Positions 57,074 through 64,000 of a DNA stretch of 64,000 bases are shown here, one piece after another (the first letter of the stretch is position 1; every line of letters begins with the position of its first letter). The stretch comes from Paramesorhizobium endophyticum (GTDB lineage Bacteria > Pseudomonadota > Alphaproteobacteria > Rhizobiales > Rhizobiaceae). A program made the translations under genes and the position numbers. The stretch is taken from NCBI RefSeq assembly GCF_014640615.1, contig NZ_BMHH01000002.1, positions 1 through 64,000 of the forward strand, in the 5' to 3' direction. A model generated the notes under the pieces. The model was not told where the DNA came from. It saw only the letters and a program-made list of their open reading frames with translations, and ran no database searches.

Positions 57074-57886
57074 TCATCCAGCCTTCTCAACCCGCTCCAT
57101 GAACGCCCGCGCCGCATTGGGCGCCCGTATCTTCCCCTCATGGATGAAATACACGAACACATCGCGCGGCTCGGCGGGCGCTTTGCTCTGCGGATCGGCA
57201 CAGGCCAAATCATCCGGCGCGCCGCCCTTCGCCCAGAGTTCCGCGCGCTCCATCCAGCGGTCGAGCGCGGAGGGCGAATAGGCGGTGGGGATATTGTCGT
57301 CGCCCTTTTGCAGCCGGGCATAGACGAAATCGGCGGTGACGTCGGCGATTTCAGGATAGTCGAAATGCTCCGCGCAGGTGACCGCCACATTATATTTGCG
57401 GGCGAGCGCGACGAACTCCGGCACGGCGAAAGAGGGATGGCGCACCTCCACCGTATGGCGCAGCTTCAGCCCGTCCTGCTTTTCCGGCAACAACTTCAGG
57501 AACGCCTCGAAATCTGCCTCATCGAACTTTTTCGTCGGCGCGAATTGCCAGAGGATCGGCCCGAGATGCGGCCCAAGCTCGGTAACGCCCTGGGTCAGGA
57601 AGCGCTCCACCGACTCCCCGGCTTCCGCCAGCACGCGCCGGTTGGTGACGAAGCGATTGCCCTTGAGCGAAAAGACGAATCCATCAGGAACCTCGCTCGC
57701 CCATTTGGCGAAGGTCTCCGGTTTCTGCGAACCGTAATAGGTGCCGTTGATCTCGATGGTGGCGAGCTGCCGGCTGGCATATTCCAGTTGCTTTTTCTTG
57801 GGCAGATCGTCCGGATAGAACGTCCCCTCCCATGGCTCGAAGGTCCACCCGCCAATGCCTGCCCTGATCGTGCCTTTGGTTGCCAT
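57074..57886 (-). CDS. DUF72 family protein (YecE-like)
   Basis: 270 residues with a TIM-barrel-like DUF72 domain through most of the chain: IRAGIGGWTFEPWEGTFYPD at the start, YASRQLATIEINGTYYG, and the conserved VEVRHPSF and AEHFDYPEI-type blocks. The family is widespread and its biochemical role is unsettled; a link to DNA repair or iron-sulfur clusters has been suggested only by context. It lies next to uvrA on the same strand but the 225-base palindromic gap argues against a shared transcript. Confidence 0.88.
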   Translation of the reverse strand: MATKGTIRAGIGGWTFEPWEGTFYPDDLPKKKQLEYASRQLATIEINGTYYGSQKPETFAKWASEVPDGFVFSLKGNRFVTNRRVLAEAGESVERFLTQGVTELGPHLGPILWQFAPTKKFDEADFEAFLKLLPEKQDGLKLRHTVEVRHPSFAVPEFVALARKYNVAVTCAEHFDYPEIADVTADFVYARLQKGDDNIPTAYSPSALDRWMERAELWAKGGAPDDLACADPQSKAPAEPRDVFVYFIHEGKIRAPNAARAFMERVEKAG

Positions 57887-57934
57887 GGCCTTTGCTCCTG
57901 TTCAGAGGATTCTAAGAAATGCCGACGGGACAGA

Positions 57935-58093
57935 ACCCCCCTCTGTCCTGCCGGACATCTCCCCCACAAGGGGGGAGATTGGCCTTCATTCGATGACGAC
58001 GCTTTATTCTGCAACATCAGCGATTGGCGAAAGCGGACCTCTCAGCCGATCTCCCCCCTTGTGGGGGAGATGCCCGGCAGGGCAGAGGGGGGT
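57935..58093. repeat. Inverted repeat with ~45-bp arms between uvrA and the DUF72 gene
   Basis: The left arm (57935-57980) begins ACCCCCCTCTGTCCTGCCGG and contains ATCTCCCCCACAAGGGGGG. The right arm (58048-58093) is its reverse complement with about three differences, each preserving possible G-T pairs. Loop about 67 bases. A fragment CACCCCCCTCTGTCCTGCCG also occurs at 46284-46303. No gene inside. Non-autonomous palindromic repeat of rhizobial type. Confidence 0.75.
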
Positions 58094-58111
58094 GCTGCGC
58101 AGCACGATCCA

Positions 58112-61036
58112 CTACTCCGCCGCTTCCGCCTTGCGCTTCGGTCGCCGTTCCAGCAACTCCTTCAGGAAGTGCCCGGTATAGGACCGCGGCTCCTTCACGA
58201 TGTCCTCCGGCCTGCCGACGGCCACGATCTCGCCGCCGCCGTCACCACCCTCGGGACCGAGGTCGATCACCCAGTCGGCGGTCTTGATGACTTCGAGATT
58301 ATGCTCGATCACCACCACCGTGTTGCCCTGGTTGACCAGCTCGTGCAGCATTTCCAGGAGCTTCGCCACGTCGTGGAAGTGCAGGCCGGTGGTTGGCTCG
58401 TCGAGGATATAGAGCGTACGGCCGGTCGAGCGCTTCGACAATTCCTTGGCGAGCTTGACGCGCTGCGCCTCGCCGCCCGAAAGTGTCGTCGCCTGCTGGC
58501 CGACCTTGATATAGCCGAGGCCGACATCAAGCAGCGCCTGCAGCTTGTCGCGTACGGCGGGCACGGCGGAGAAGAACTCGACGCCTTCCTCCACCGTCAT
58601 GTCGAGCACATCGGCGATCGACTTGCTCTTGAAGGTCACTTCCAGCGTCTCGCGATTGTAGCGCTTGCCATGGCAGACATCGCAGGTGACATAGACATCG
58701 GGCAGGAAGTGCATCTCGATCTTGATGACGCCGTCGCCCTGGCAGGCCTCGCAGCGCCCGCCCTTGACGTTGAAGGAGAAGCGGCCCGGCTGATAGCCGC
58801 GCGCCTTCGCCTCCGGCAGCCCGGCGAACCAGTCGCGGATCGGCGTGAACGCGCCGGTGTAGGTGGCGGGGTTGGAGCGCGGAGTGCGTCCGATGGGCGA
58901 CTGGTCGATATCGATCACCTTGTCGAGATGCTCGAACCCGTCTATGCGGTCATGCTCCGCCGGGTGCTCGCGCGATCCCATGATACGCCGCGACGCTGCC
59001 TTGTACAGCGTCTCGATGAGGAAGGTAGACTTGCCGCCGCCCGAGACGCCCGACACTGCGGTGAAGGTGCCAAGCGGGATTTCGGCGGAAACGTTCTTCA
59101 GATTGTTGCCGCGGGCACCGATCACCTTGATGCGCTTCGTCTTGGAGATGGGCCGCCGCTCGCCCGGCACCGCCACTTCGCGCGCGCCGGAGAGATATTG
59201 CCCGGTCAGCGATTTCGGGCTCGCCATAATCTCCTCGGGCGTGCCTTGCGCGATGATCTGGCCGCCATGGACGCCCGCCGCCGGGCCGATATCGACCACA
59301 TAATCGGCAGTCAGGATCGCGTCTTCATCATGCTCGACCACGATAACCGTATTGCCCAAGTCGCGCAAATGCCGGAGCGTGTCGAGGAGCCGCGCATTGT
59401 CACGCTGGTGCAGGCCGATGGAGGGCTCATCCAAGACATAGAGCACGCCTGTCAGCCCCGAGCCGATCTGCGACGCCAGCCGGATGCGCTGGCTCTCTCC
59501 GCCTGAAAGCGTGCCGGAATTGCGCGACAGCGTCAGATAATCGAGGCCGACATCGTTGAGAAAACGCAGCCGCTCCCGGATTTCCTTGAGAATGCGCGCC
59601 GCGATCTCCCGCTGCTTCTCATTGAAGGTCCCGTCGATATCGCGGAACCAGGCATCCGCCTTGCGGATCGACATTTCCGTGATCCCGCCGATATGGAGCT
59701 TGCCGATCTTCACCGCCAGCGCCTCCGGCTTGAGCCGGTAGCCATTGCAGGCGGGGCAGGGGCTGGAGGCCATGTAACGCTCGATCTCCTCGCGCGACCA
59801 GGCCGAATCCGTCTCCTTCCAGCGCCGCTCCAGATTGGGGATCACGCCTTCGAAAGTCTTGGTGGTCTGGTAGGACCTGAGCCCGTCATCATATTGAAAG
59901 GTGATCTCGCGGCCCTTGGTGCCGTAGAGGATCGCCTGCTGCGCCTCTTCCGGAAGATCGCGCCAGCGCGCGCCAAGCTTGAAGCCATAGGCTTTGCCGA
60001 GCGCCTCCAGCGTCTGGTTGTAATAGGGGGACGAGGACTTCGCCCATGGCGCAATCGCGCCGTTCTTCAGCACTGCGTTTTCGTCGGGCACGATCAGGTT
60101 CGGGTCGATGGCCTGCTGCGAGCCGAGCCCGTCGCAGGTCGGGCAGGCGCCGAACGGATTGTTGAACGAGAACAGCCGCGGCTCGATCTCGGGAATGGTG
60201 AAGCCGGACACGGGGCAGGCGAATTTCTCCGAGAAGAGAATGCGCTCATGCGTCTCGTTGGCCGATTTATTGGCAGAGCCGCCTTCGGATGTCTCTTCCG
60301 GGGGGAGGGGCTTGTCGGCGAATTCCGCAATCGCCAGCCCGTCCGCCAGCCTCAGGCAGGTCTCGAGACTGTCGGCGAGGCGCGAGGCGAGATCATCGCG
60401 CACCACCACGCGGTCCACCACCACATCGATGTCGTGCTTGTATTTTTTGTCAAGCGCCGGCACGTCGGCAATCTCATAGAAAGTGCCGTCCACCTTGACG
60501 CGCTGGAAGCCCTTCTTCTGCAGCTCCGCCAGCTCTTTTTTATATTCACCCTTGCGCCCGCGCACCATTGGCGCGGTGATGTAGAGCCGCGTGCCCTCCG
60601 GCAGTGCCATGACGCGGTCCACCATCTGGCTCACCGTCTGGCTCTCGATCGGCAGGCCCGTGGCCGGTGAATAGGGCACGCCGACGCGCGCGAAGAGCAG
60701 GCGCATATAATCGTAGATTTCGGTGACGGTGCCGACCGTGGAGCGCGGGTTGCGGCTCGTCGTCTTCTGCTCGATGGAGATGGCGGGAGAAAGCCCGTCG
60801 ATCTGGTCGACATCGGGCTTCTGCATCATTTCGAGGAACTGGCGCGCATAGGCCGAAAGGCTCTCGACATAGCGCCGCTGTCCCTCGGCATAAATCGTGT
60901 CGAAGGCGAGCGACGACTTGCCGGAGCCGGAAAGGCCGGTCATCACGATGAGCTTGTCGCGAGGCAGGTCGAGATCGACATTTTTCAGATTATGCTCGCG
61001 CGCACCGCGTATGGAGATGAATTTCTGATCGCTCAT
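58112..61036 (-). CDS. uvrA: Excinuclease ABC subunit A
   Basis: 974-residue damage-recognition ATPase of nucleotide excision repair. ATG 61036 gives [20 protein letters not shown]; an in-frame start 8 codons earlier is less family-like. It has two ABC modules: Walker [15 protein letters not shown] (about 35) and [10 protein letters not shown] (about 640), signatures [12 protein letters not shown] and [12 protein letters not shown], and zinc-finger cysteines (CPVCSGF-type CPVSGF/CPTCDG and [14 protein letters not shown]). An SOS box lies at 61101-61115. Confidence 0.97.
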   Translation of the reverse strand: MSDQKFISIRGAREHNLKNVDLDLPRDKLIVMTGLSGSGKSSLAFDTIYAEGQRRYVESLSAYARQFLEMMQKPDVDQIDGLSPAISIEQKTTSRNPRSTVGTVTEIYDYMRLLFARVGVPYSPATGLPIESQTVSQMVDRVMALPEGTRLYITAPMVRGRKGEYKKELAELQKKGFQRVKVDGTFYEIADVPALDKKYKHDIDVVVDRVVVRDDLASRLADSLETCLRLADGLAIAEFADKPLPPEETSEGGSANKSANETHERILFSEKFACPVSGFTIPEIEPRLFSFNNPFGACPTCDGLGSQQAIDPNLIVPDENAVLKNGAIAPWAKSSSPYYNQTLEALGKAYGFKLGARWRDLPEEAQQAILYGTKGREITFQYDDGLRSYQTTKTFEGVIPNLERRWKETDSAWSREEIERYMASSPCPACNGYRLKPEALAVKIGKLHIGGITEMSIRKADAWFRDIDGTFNEKQREIAARILKEIRERLRFLNDVGLDYLTLSRNSGTLSGGESQRIRLASQIGSGLTGVLYVLDEPSIGLHQRDNARLLDTLRHLRDLGNTVIVVEHDEDAILTADYVVDIGPAAGVHGGQIIAQGTPEEIMASPKSLTGQYLSGAREVAVPGERRPISKTKRIKVIGARGNNLKNVSAEIPLGTFTAVSGVSGGGKSTFLIETLYKAASRRIMGSREHPAEHDRIDGFEHLDKVIDIDQSPIGRTPRSNPATYTGAFTPIRDWFAGLPEAKARGYQPGRFSFNVKGGRCEACQGDGVIKIEMHFLPDVYVTCDVCHGKRYNRETLEVTFKSKSIADVLDMTVEEGVEFFSAVPAVRDKLQALLDVGLGYIKVGQQATTLSGGEAQRVKLAKELSKRSTGRTLYILDEPTTGLHFHDVAKLLEMLHELVNQGNTVVVIEHNLEVIKTADWVIDLGPEGGDGGGEIVAVGRPEDIVKEPRSYTGHFLKELLERRPKRKAEAAE

Positions 61037-61100
61037 TCGCGCCCCTGCCAATCCTGTCATTCGCGAAATTCAGTGGATGCCGGAATGTTCCTTATCACCG

Positions 61101-61115
61101 GAACAAATATCGAAC
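61101..61115 (-). promoter_or_regulatory. LexA (SOS) box of uvrA
   Basis: GAACAAATATCGAAC on the plus strand, i.e. GTTC-GATATTT-GTTC on the uvrA strand. This is the exact direct-repeat GTTC-N7-GTTC LexA box of alphaproteobacteria, 65 bases before the uvrA ATG. Confidence 0.88.
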
Positions 61116-61576
61116 AACCGTCACCTGACATAAGCCACGCAAAATGTGATGACAAGATCGTTGACGAAAGCTCCTGACAGGCACACTATCCAATGGTGAT
61201 CGAAGGCAGGCAATGATGGCCGGATGGACGAGCCGCCATCGCGAAATTCCACCTTCGGTCGGGAAGGGAATTGACAGGAGGAAGAGGCATGAGTCCACCT
61301 GATAGTTCATCCAAGGCTTGAGCCGCCCATAGGCGACGCGTTCAAGCCGGCTACTGAAAAATTCGGACATTTGATAAAGGAAACGGACGTTTCCTTGAGA
61401 GTTTGCTGGTGAATCACTACCGGCAAAAAGGGTGATCCCCAATCCGGCCCCGCGCGCGAACGGACAGAAGCGGCGGGGCCAATTTTGTAAATGAACGCAA
61501 ATTGGTCGATGGTGGGAGGCGGGTTTGGATCGCCATTTTCACCGATGACCCTTGCATTTTTCGCCGAAATTACCTA

Positions 61577-61591
61577 GAACAAATATAGAAC
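61577..61591 (+). promoter_or_regulatory. LexA (SOS) box of ssb
   Basis: GAACAAATATAGAAC, i.e. GTTC-TATATTT-GTTC on the other strand; same LexA box as for uvrA with the same AAATAT core. It lies 102 bases before the ssb ATG. Confidence 0.85.
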
Positions 61592-61692
61592 AATAACTCT
61601 GTGGATAGTCACGGGCGAATTGCCATACGGATGCGCGCCCTGCGCCTCGCTCCTGTATGGTGCGGGGAAACACAAAAGTTGGAGTGGGTTTT

Positions 61693-62211
61693 ATGGCAGG
61701 TAGCGTCAACAAGGTCATCCTCGTCGGTAATCTCGGAGCGGATCCGGAAATCCGGCGCCTGAATTCCGGTGATATGGTCGCCAATCTGCGCATCGCGACG
61801 TCGGAGACCTGGCGCGACAAGCAGTCGGGCGAGCGCAAGGAAAAGACCGAGTGGCACAGCGTCGTCATCTTCAATGACAATCTCGCCAAGGTGGCCGAGC
61901 AATATCTGAAGAAGGGCGCGAAGGTCTATATCGAGGGCTCGCTTCAGACCCGCAAATGGCAGGACCAGAACGGCAACGACCGCTACTCGACGGAAGTGGT
62001 GCTGCAGAAATTCCGCGGCGAGCTGCAGATGCTCGACACCCGCGGGGAGGGTGGCTCCGCCGGCGGCGGACGCTTCGAAGGCGGCAGCCGCGGCGGCCAG
62101 ATGAACGATTATTCCGACCAGGGCGGCTCGGATTTCGGCCGCTCCAGCCCGTCGCAGGGCGGCGGTGGCGGCGGCTTCTCGCGCGATCTGGATGATGAAA
62201 TTCCGTTCTGA
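61693..62211 (+). CDS. ssb: Single-stranded DNA-binding protein
   Basis: 172 residues; coats single-stranded DNA in replication and repair. OB fold in residues about 5-110 ([40 protein letters not shown]), a glycine-rich linker ([17 protein letters not shown]) and the partner-binding tip DDEIPF intact. ATG 61693 follows TTGGAGTGGGTTTT. It diverges from uvrA and carries its own SOS box. Confidence 0.97.
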   Translation: MAGSVNKVILVGNLGADPEIRRLNSGDMVANLRIATSETWRDKQSGERKEKTEWHSVVIFNDNLAKVAEQYLKKGAKVYIEGSLQTRKWQDQNGNDRYSTEVVLQKFRGELQMLDTRGEGGSAGGGRFEGGSRGGQMNDYSDQGGSDFGRSSPSQGGGGGGFSRDLDDEIPF

Positions 62212-62310
62212 GTCGCCGTCTATGGTCGCGTGGATTGCCTTTCGAAATGAGAAGACCCGTGGTCTAGAAGGCATGTCCATTTTTTCGATTGTTGCCTGGA
62301 GCAACTAAAA

Positions 62311-62331
62311 GGGGGCGGCTTGATCGCCCCT
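62311..62331. terminator. Hairpin between ssb and hicB
   Basis: GGGGCG (62312-62317) pairs with CGCCCC (62325-62330), with an extra outer pair, between convergent genes. A residues precede it on the plus strand, giving a short T run for the minus-strand hicAB transcript. Confidence 0.4.
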
Positions 62332-62371
62332 CGCATCATGGTGCCGCTGGAGTAGCAATGAATATGGTATC

Positions 62372-62803
62372 TTAGGCTGCTCTTTTTTCGTGTACTTCAA
62401 GATCAATCACTCGTCCGAGCGCTGCGAAAGCGGCTTCAAGCTGTTCGAGCCTGGATTTGTGATCGAGCCTGAACAATCTATCGACAGATTCTCTTTTCCA
62501 TTCGAGCCGTCGCGCCAGTTCAGCGCGCGTTATTCCCGCAGCTCGAAGCGCCCAGTAAAGATTAACCTTGAGCGCTGTGAGCAATGGCAGGGCAATCCAT
62601 TCTCCCTCCGCTTCTTCGGGCACGGGTATATCTTCACCATCGTCGATCATGCTTGCGAGCGCCGTTTCGATGGCGTCAACGGCGTGTGCGCGGGCCTGCT
62701 CGATGGTTTCACCAAAAGTTGCGACGATGGGTAGCTGGGGGCAGAGCACAAGGAATGTGCCGTTATCGTCGGGCGTGAGTTCAATTCGATAGCCTAGCAT
62801 CAT
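62372..62803 (-). CDS. hicB: HicB-family antitoxin
   Basis: 143 residues. N-terminal partial RNase H-like fold typical of HicB (MMLGYRIELTPDDNGTFLVL, then FGETIEQARAHAVDAIETAL). The C-terminal part (about 88-135, ITRAELARRLEWKRESVDRL) is a helix-turn-helix, the DNA-binding module for autoregulation. It starts inside the hicA stop (ATGA overlap), so toxin and antitoxin are coupled, toxin first, as is normal for hicAB. Confidence 0.88.
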   Translation of the reverse strand: MMLGYRIELTPDDNGTFLVLCPQLPIVATFGETIEQARAHAVDAIETALASMIDDGEDIPVPEEAEGEWIALPLLTALKVNLYWALRAAGITRAELARRLEWKRESVDRLFRLDHKSRLEQLEAAFAALGRVIDLEVHEKRAA

Positions 62804-62988
62804 TTTAGTCCTAACTGCTTTTTGATCGCATTGACCAAGCCGGTGCCGAGTTCCTTGCCGCCGCCGTGCATCGGCAATTCCGATTTTTTATCCTTGTAGC
62901 GGACGATCAAATGGCCAGACCCGCCCTTCTTGGCCTCGAAGGTGCAGCCCTGGGCGGCGAGCCATTTCTTGAACTCTTTGCTGTTCAT
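62800..62988 (-). CDS. hicA: HicA-family mRNA interferase toxin
   Basis: 62 residues from ATG 62988: MNSKEFKKWLAAQGCTFEAK, a dsRNA-binding-like fold with the catalytic histidine in GSGHLIVRY. Full length for the family, so probably active. A longer in-frame start (63024) lies within the operator and is rejected. A -10-like TATACT sits only 6 bases before the ATG, so the message may be leaderless. Confidence 0.88.
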   Translation of the reverse strand: MNSKEFKKWLAAQGCTFEAKKGGSGHLIVRYKDKKSELPMHGGGKELGTGLVNAIKKQLGLK

Positions 62989-62999
62989 AAAAATAGTAT

Positions 63000-63037
63000 A
63001 TTCCACATAAATGTTGAAGTCCACATTTATGTGGAAT
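63000..63037 (-). promoter_or_regulatory. hicAB operator and promoter
   Basis: ATTCCACATAAATGT (63000-63014) and ACATTTATGTGGAAT (63023-63037) are perfect 15-bp inverted arms with an 8-base spacer. On the minus strand, a -35-like TGGACT (63023-63018), 17-base spacer and TATACT (63000-62995) run through the palindrome. Binding of HicB would block RNA polymerase directly. Confidence 0.85.
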
Positions 63038-63062
63038 CCAAGCTAAGTCAGGCACTACGGGC

Positions 63063-63689
63063 TCACCCCACCACCAGCGCCTTCACGCCATCCGCGACGA
63101 ACTGCACCGCCAGCGCGGCGAGGATGACGCCGAGGAGCCTTGTCAGGATCGATCGGCCGGTTTCTCCGAGGAAACGGTCGATCCGCTCGCCGAGCAGAAG
63201 CACCAGATAGGTGAGCACGATACAGGCGAGGAGGATCAGCACCAGGATCAGCCGCGAGCCCGTATCGTGAAACGAGCCGCCGAGCAGGATGGTCGCCGAA
63301 ATCGCGCCGGGGCCGGCTATGAGCGGGATCGCCAGCGGGAAGGCCGCGATGTTGCGGATGTGATCCTTGGTGATTGCCACCTCAGCGCTCTTTTCCTTCC
63401 GCTCCTGGCGCCGCTCGAAGATCATGTCGAAGGCGATCCAGAAAAGGAGCAAGCCGCCCGCGACGCGGAACGCGCCGATGGTGATGCCAAACACGCCCAA
63501 TATCTGCGCCCCGGCGACGGCGAAGAGCGCCAGCACGCAGAATGCGATGATGCTCGCCCGCAGCGCCACCTGTCCGCGCGCCTTGCGGTCCATGCCCGTG
63601 GTCAGCGCCAGGAACAGCGGCGCCAGCCCCGGAGGGTCGATGGTGACCAGCAGCGTGACGAAGGCGCTCAGGATTGTGTCATAGACCAT
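63063..63689 (-). CDS. MarC-family integral membrane protein
   Basis: 208 residues with six predicted transmembrane helices in the MarC/YhgN pattern (LLVTIDPPGLAPLFLALTTG at the start, PLAIPLIAGPGAISATILLG in the middle, ILTRLLGVILAALAVQFVAD at the end). Despite the name, the family has no proven role in multiple antibiotic resistance. ATG 63689 gives MVYDTILSAFVTLLVTIDPP; 45 upstream in-frame residues are not family-like. The ssb-marC-gyrA order is seen in Brucella relatives (recollection). Confidence 0.88.
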   Translation of the reverse strand: MVYDTILSAFVTLLVTIDPPGLAPLFLALTTGMDRKARGQVALRASIIAFCVLALFAVAGAQILGVFGITIGAFRVAGGLLLFWIAFDMIFERRQERKEKSAEVAITKDHIRNIAAFPLAIPLIAGPGAISATILLGGSFHDTGSRLILVLILLACIVLTYLVLLLGERIDRFLGETGRSILTRLLGVILAALAVQFVADGVKALVVG

Positions 63690-63893
63690 CGGATGCTTTC
63701 CGCTGAAAAATGGAGCAGGGCAGTATGAGAATAGGCGGGCGGGATAATATGTCCGCGTAAAACATATTCCCTTGCGCCCCAAGACAAGCCCGATCATGGC
63801 CCGATTGTGGCAGGTGATTCTCACACCTTCGTATATCCGTTTCTATCGCATTGAAATATAAGGCCAATTATCCCCCGTGAAAAGGCCTGTTTA

Positions 63894-63922
63894 TTGGTGT
63901 TTCCGGGCGATTTCCGCTATAA
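63894..63922 (+). promoter_or_regulatory. Probable gyrA promoter
   Basis: TTGGTG (63894-63899), 17-base spacer, CTATAA (63917-63922), 38 bases before the gyrA start. The -10 is close to the alphaproteobacterial consensus. Confidence 0.5.
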
Positions 63923-63959
63923 GGGCTGGATCGATTCTCGCATGAAAGACCTTTGAACA

Positions 63960-64000
63960 GTGTCAGATCAAACTCCGCCGCCTGGTCCGCAAGATCCCAA
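63960..64000 (+). CDS. gyrA: DNA gyrase subunit A, 5' end only
   Basis: The first 13 codons of a gene cut by the window edge: GTG start then SDQTPPPGPQDP, like the N-termini of GyrA in Rhizobiales, where gyrA follows the marC/ssb region. The quinolone-resistance region lies outside the window. The call rests on the short N-terminus and gene order. Confidence 0.6.
   Translation, partial: MSDQTPPPGPQDP

Larger units (their letters stand above)
61037..61692. other. uvrA-ssb divergent region
   Basis: 656 bases between the divergent repair genes. It holds two SOS boxes (61101-61115, 61577-61591) and a GC-rich inverted repeat GGCCCCGC (61446-61453) / GCGGGGCC (61473-61480). The middle part (about 61170-61440) is an open minus-strand frame of up to 115 codons with odd composition; it overlaps the uvrA SOS box and has no ribosome-binding site, so I do not call a gene. 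It may be the remnant of an inserted element. Confidence 0.5.

Noticed and set aside
61095..61442. 115-codon minus-strand ORF in the uvrA-ssb gap
   Set aside because: No ribosome-binding site, odd composition, and it covers the uvrA SOS box and promoter; kept only as a possible remnant.

Overview
The window is a GC-rich, densely packed chromosomal segment from an alphaproteobacterium of the order Hyphomicrobiales (Rhizobiales), most like Brucellaceae/Phyllobacteriaceae. The evidence is a short 442-residue prolyl-tRNA synthetase, an ndvA-type beta-1,2-glucan exporter, an Atp12-family gene, LexA boxes of the alphaproteobacterial GTTC-N7-GTTC type, RIME-like palindromes built on GCATGATC and CCGAAAAGT, and RpoB/RpoC proteins that read like Brucella. 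The genus cannot be fixed from the sequence alone.

Layout. 1-656 is non-coding, with a 19-bp inverted repeat and a possible minus-strand small RNA. 657-3969 is proS-lolC-lolD, with overlapping or abutting starts. 4090-7951 holds a tandem PilZ protein, a PAS_5-type protein, a probable small RNA, a rhomboid protease, a two-CBS protein and rlmB. 8063-42758 is the large information-processing block: tRNA-Tyr, tRNA-Gly, tufA, tRNA-Trp, secE, nusG, rplKA, rplJL, rpoBC; then a secreted ClpP-like protein and a small acidic protein; then str (rpsL, rpsG, fusA, tufB), S10 (rpsJ to rpsQ), spc (rplN to adk) and alpha (rpsM, rpsK, rpoA, rplQ). 43020-46255 has an orphan Phd-type antitoxin, a DegP-type protease and rarA. 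46353-50145 has a TetR/aldo-keto reductase pair with two visible operators, and ndvA. 50447-53101 is a translationally coupled set (RluC-type pseudouridine synthase, HAD phosphatase, Atp12) followed by a 49-residue membrane microprotein. 53177-57886 has glnB-glnA with a sigma-54-type promoter, nnr and a DUF72 gene. 58112-64000 has uvrA and ssb, divergent and each with an SOS box, a hicAB toxin-antitoxin pair with an intact operator, a MarC-family membrane protein and the first bases of gyrA.

How it works together. The core supplies tRNAs, elongation factors, ribosomal proteins, RNA polymerase subunits and the Sec channel from a few long transcripts. Many of the larger gaps carry hairpins (tandem hairpins before rplK, a long L10 leader, two hairpins before rpoB, one each before rpsJ, rpsE, secY and rpoA), so output is probably tuned by leader structures. 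uvrA and ssb add an SOS module, and glnBA a nitrogen-control module.

I found no phage, intact insertion sequence, CRISPR array, defence island or biosynthetic cluster, and nothing I would call a new multi-gene system. The best leads are: three intergenic hairpins built from tandem ~8-base units (after lolD, between rpoB and rpoC, between rpsM and rpsK); three tandem GCCGG/CCGGC hairpins before rplK; a tufA/tufB pair whose last 339 bases are identical; two small-RNA candidates; an interleaved hicA promoter and operator that predicts a leaderless mRNA; an antitoxin with no toxin; a periplasmic ClpP-like protein between rpoC and rpsL; and an unlisted 49-residue membrane protein.
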